Assembly (NCBI GenBank): GCA_049513815.1
Contig: JBEKVR010000003.1
Location: 23,575 to 87,574, forward strand
Direction: 5' to 3'
Source of the DNA: Roseiarcus sp049513815
Lineage (GTDB): Bacteria > Pseudomonadota > Alphaproteobacteria > Rhizobiales > Beijerinckiaceae
Length of the DNA: 64,000 nt
Shown here: piece after piece, positions 63,387-64,000 of the stretch
How the letters are laid out: each line of letters opens with the position of its first letter
Numbering within the stretch: position 1 is the first letter of the stretch
Translations under genes and position numbers: made by a program
The notes under the pieces: model-generated
Told to the model about the DNA's origin: nothing
Database searches by the model: none
What the model saw: the letters and a program-made list of their open reading frames with translations, nothing else

Positions 63387-63526
63387 GTGCTAGACACGCC
63401 AATCTGCGCCGGCGGACGGCCGACGCTCGCTGATTACGGTCCGACGCCTCTCCCCGCGAAGCCGCCGCCCGACGGCCCGCCGAGGCGGAGGTGGGCTTGA
63501 CTTCATTGGGAAGCCGGGCGAGCATT

Positions 63527-63542
63527 TTGACCGTTTGGTCAA
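63527..63542. promoter_or_regulatory. RutR-type operator before preT
   Basis: TTGACC-GTTT-GGTCAA matches the RutR site TTGACCA-N2-TGGTCAA at 13 of 14 fixed positions, 44 bases before the preT ATG. RutR is the TetR-family regulator that senses uracil or thymine, and preT acts in pyrimidine breakdown, so site and gene agree. Confidence 0.65.
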
Positions 63543-63586
63543 GAATTGTCGCAACCAGCGCGCTCGCTGGCGCGTGGAGGGCCGGA

Positions 63587-64000
63587 ATGGGAATTGTTTC
63601 CGAACCGCGGGGGATCGCCGAGGTCAAGCCTGGCCGCCTCGACCGCGCCAAGCTCAGCGACAACTTCAGCGATCTGCACCCGCCGCTCGACGCCCATGAA
63701 GCGAAGGTCGAGTCCGACCGCTGCTACTTCTGCTACGACGCGCCCTGCCAGCAAGCGTGCCCGACTTCGATCGACATTCCTCTCTTCATTCGCCAGGTCG
63801 CGGGGGGCAACCCGCTCGGCGCCGCCGAAACGATTCTCAACGCCAACATCATGGGCGGCATGTGCGCGCGGGTCTGCCCGACCGAGACTTTGTGCGAGGA
63901 AGCCTGCGTGAGCGAGGCGGCCGAGGGCAAGCCGGTGCGCATCGGCCTGCTGCAGCGCCACGCCGTCGACGCGCAGATGGCGACCGGCAAGACGCCGTTC
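63587..64000 (+). CDS. preT: Dihydropyrimidine dehydrogenase PreT subunit, N-terminal part (runs off the right edge)
   Basis: First 138 residues of the flavin/Fe-S subunit that feeds NAD(P)H electrons to PreA for reduction of uracil and thymine. The N-terminal helical Fe-S domain has RCYFCYDAPCQQACPTSIDI, then PLFIRQVAGG and MGGMCARVCPTETLCEEACV, the cysteine pattern shared with glutamate synthase small subunits. Phrasing such as SDLHPPLDAHEAKVESDRCY fits PreT. Start ATG 63587 with GGAGGG before it. preA is expected beyond the window. Confidence 0.82.
   Translation, partial: MGIVSEPRGIAEVKPGRLDRAKLSDNFSDLHPPLDAHEAKVESDRCYFCYDAPCQQACPTSIDIPLFIRQVAGGNPLGAAETILNANIMGGMCARVCPTETLCEEACVSEAAEGKPVRIGLLQRHAVDAQMATGKTPF

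Overview
The window is very GC-rich DNA from an alphaproteobacterium, most likely a Hyphomicrobiales (Rhizobiales) species. Four things point there: the CtrA regulators rcdA and sciP are both present; a tRNA-His gene has no encoded G-1 and has A73, the known alphaproteobacterial variant; phasins indicate polyhydroxyalkanoate storage; and the DUF1192, DUF1465 and DUF1153 families occur together with the 'GTCATGGCCGGGCTTG' palindromic repeats common in this order. The exact genus cannot be read from the sequence.

Layout. 1-3.8 kb: partial nicotinate phosphoribosyltransferase, divergent from a lutABC lactate-oxidation operon. 3.9-8.0 kb: envelope genes (an L,D-transpeptidase, a conserved unknown, a CAP lipoprotein, DUF2147 and LprI/DUF3298 proteins). 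8.0-11.6 kb: a diguanylate cyclase and a large soluble PAS histidine kinase of the PdhS type, both behind CtrA-like boxes. 11.7-12.8 kb: two phasin genes behind two PhaR-like operators. 12.87 kb: tRNA-His, which is the attachment site of a 12.2-kb island (12901-25151). The island carries a tyrosine integrase next to attR, an AlpA-type helix-turn-helix protein, a primase-polymerase/ATPase, an iteron-like array with a long hairpin, two large phage virion-type proteins, a GrlR-like protein and a Rap1a-like protein. It has no terminase, portal or capsid gene. It looks like a phage satellite or a strongly reduced prophage and is the most unusual part of the window.

25.2-31.2 kb: a type I secretion ABC exporter and adaptor, divergent from a calpain-like cysteine protease that is probably its substrate. 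31.2-38.1 kb: housekeeping and cell-cycle genes (nth, DUF2244, a Sel1 protein, a ThiE-like protein, rcdA, DUF1192, mnmA, sciP), with CtrA boxes before rcdA and sciP. 38.2-39.5 kb: an orphan hpnE-like gene. 39.5-43.4 kb: tandem duplicated cytochrome P450 genes and a PobR-like AraC regulator; the second regulator copy survives only as a remnant.

43.6-51.6 kb: a complete protocatechuate 4,5-cleavage pathway. LigAB opens the ring, LigC oxidises the semialdehyde, LigI hydrolyses the pyrone, and GalD, GalB and LigK carry the product on to pyruvate and oxaloacetate. A LysR regulator with two DNA-binding domains sits at the divergent promoter. 51.7-56.0 kb: a YpfJ metallopeptidase, a GtrB-type glycosyltransferase with a GT-C-like membrane protein, and an Rrf2 regulator. 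56.2-62.6 kb: a nine-gene N-type ATPase operon (atpDCQRBEFAG). 62.6-64.0 kb: a secreted unknown and the start of preT (reductive pyrimidine catabolism) behind a near-perfect RutR operator.

Start codons were chosen by ribosome-binding sites, overlaps and family N-termini. Functions are by recognition of motifs and order, without database searches.
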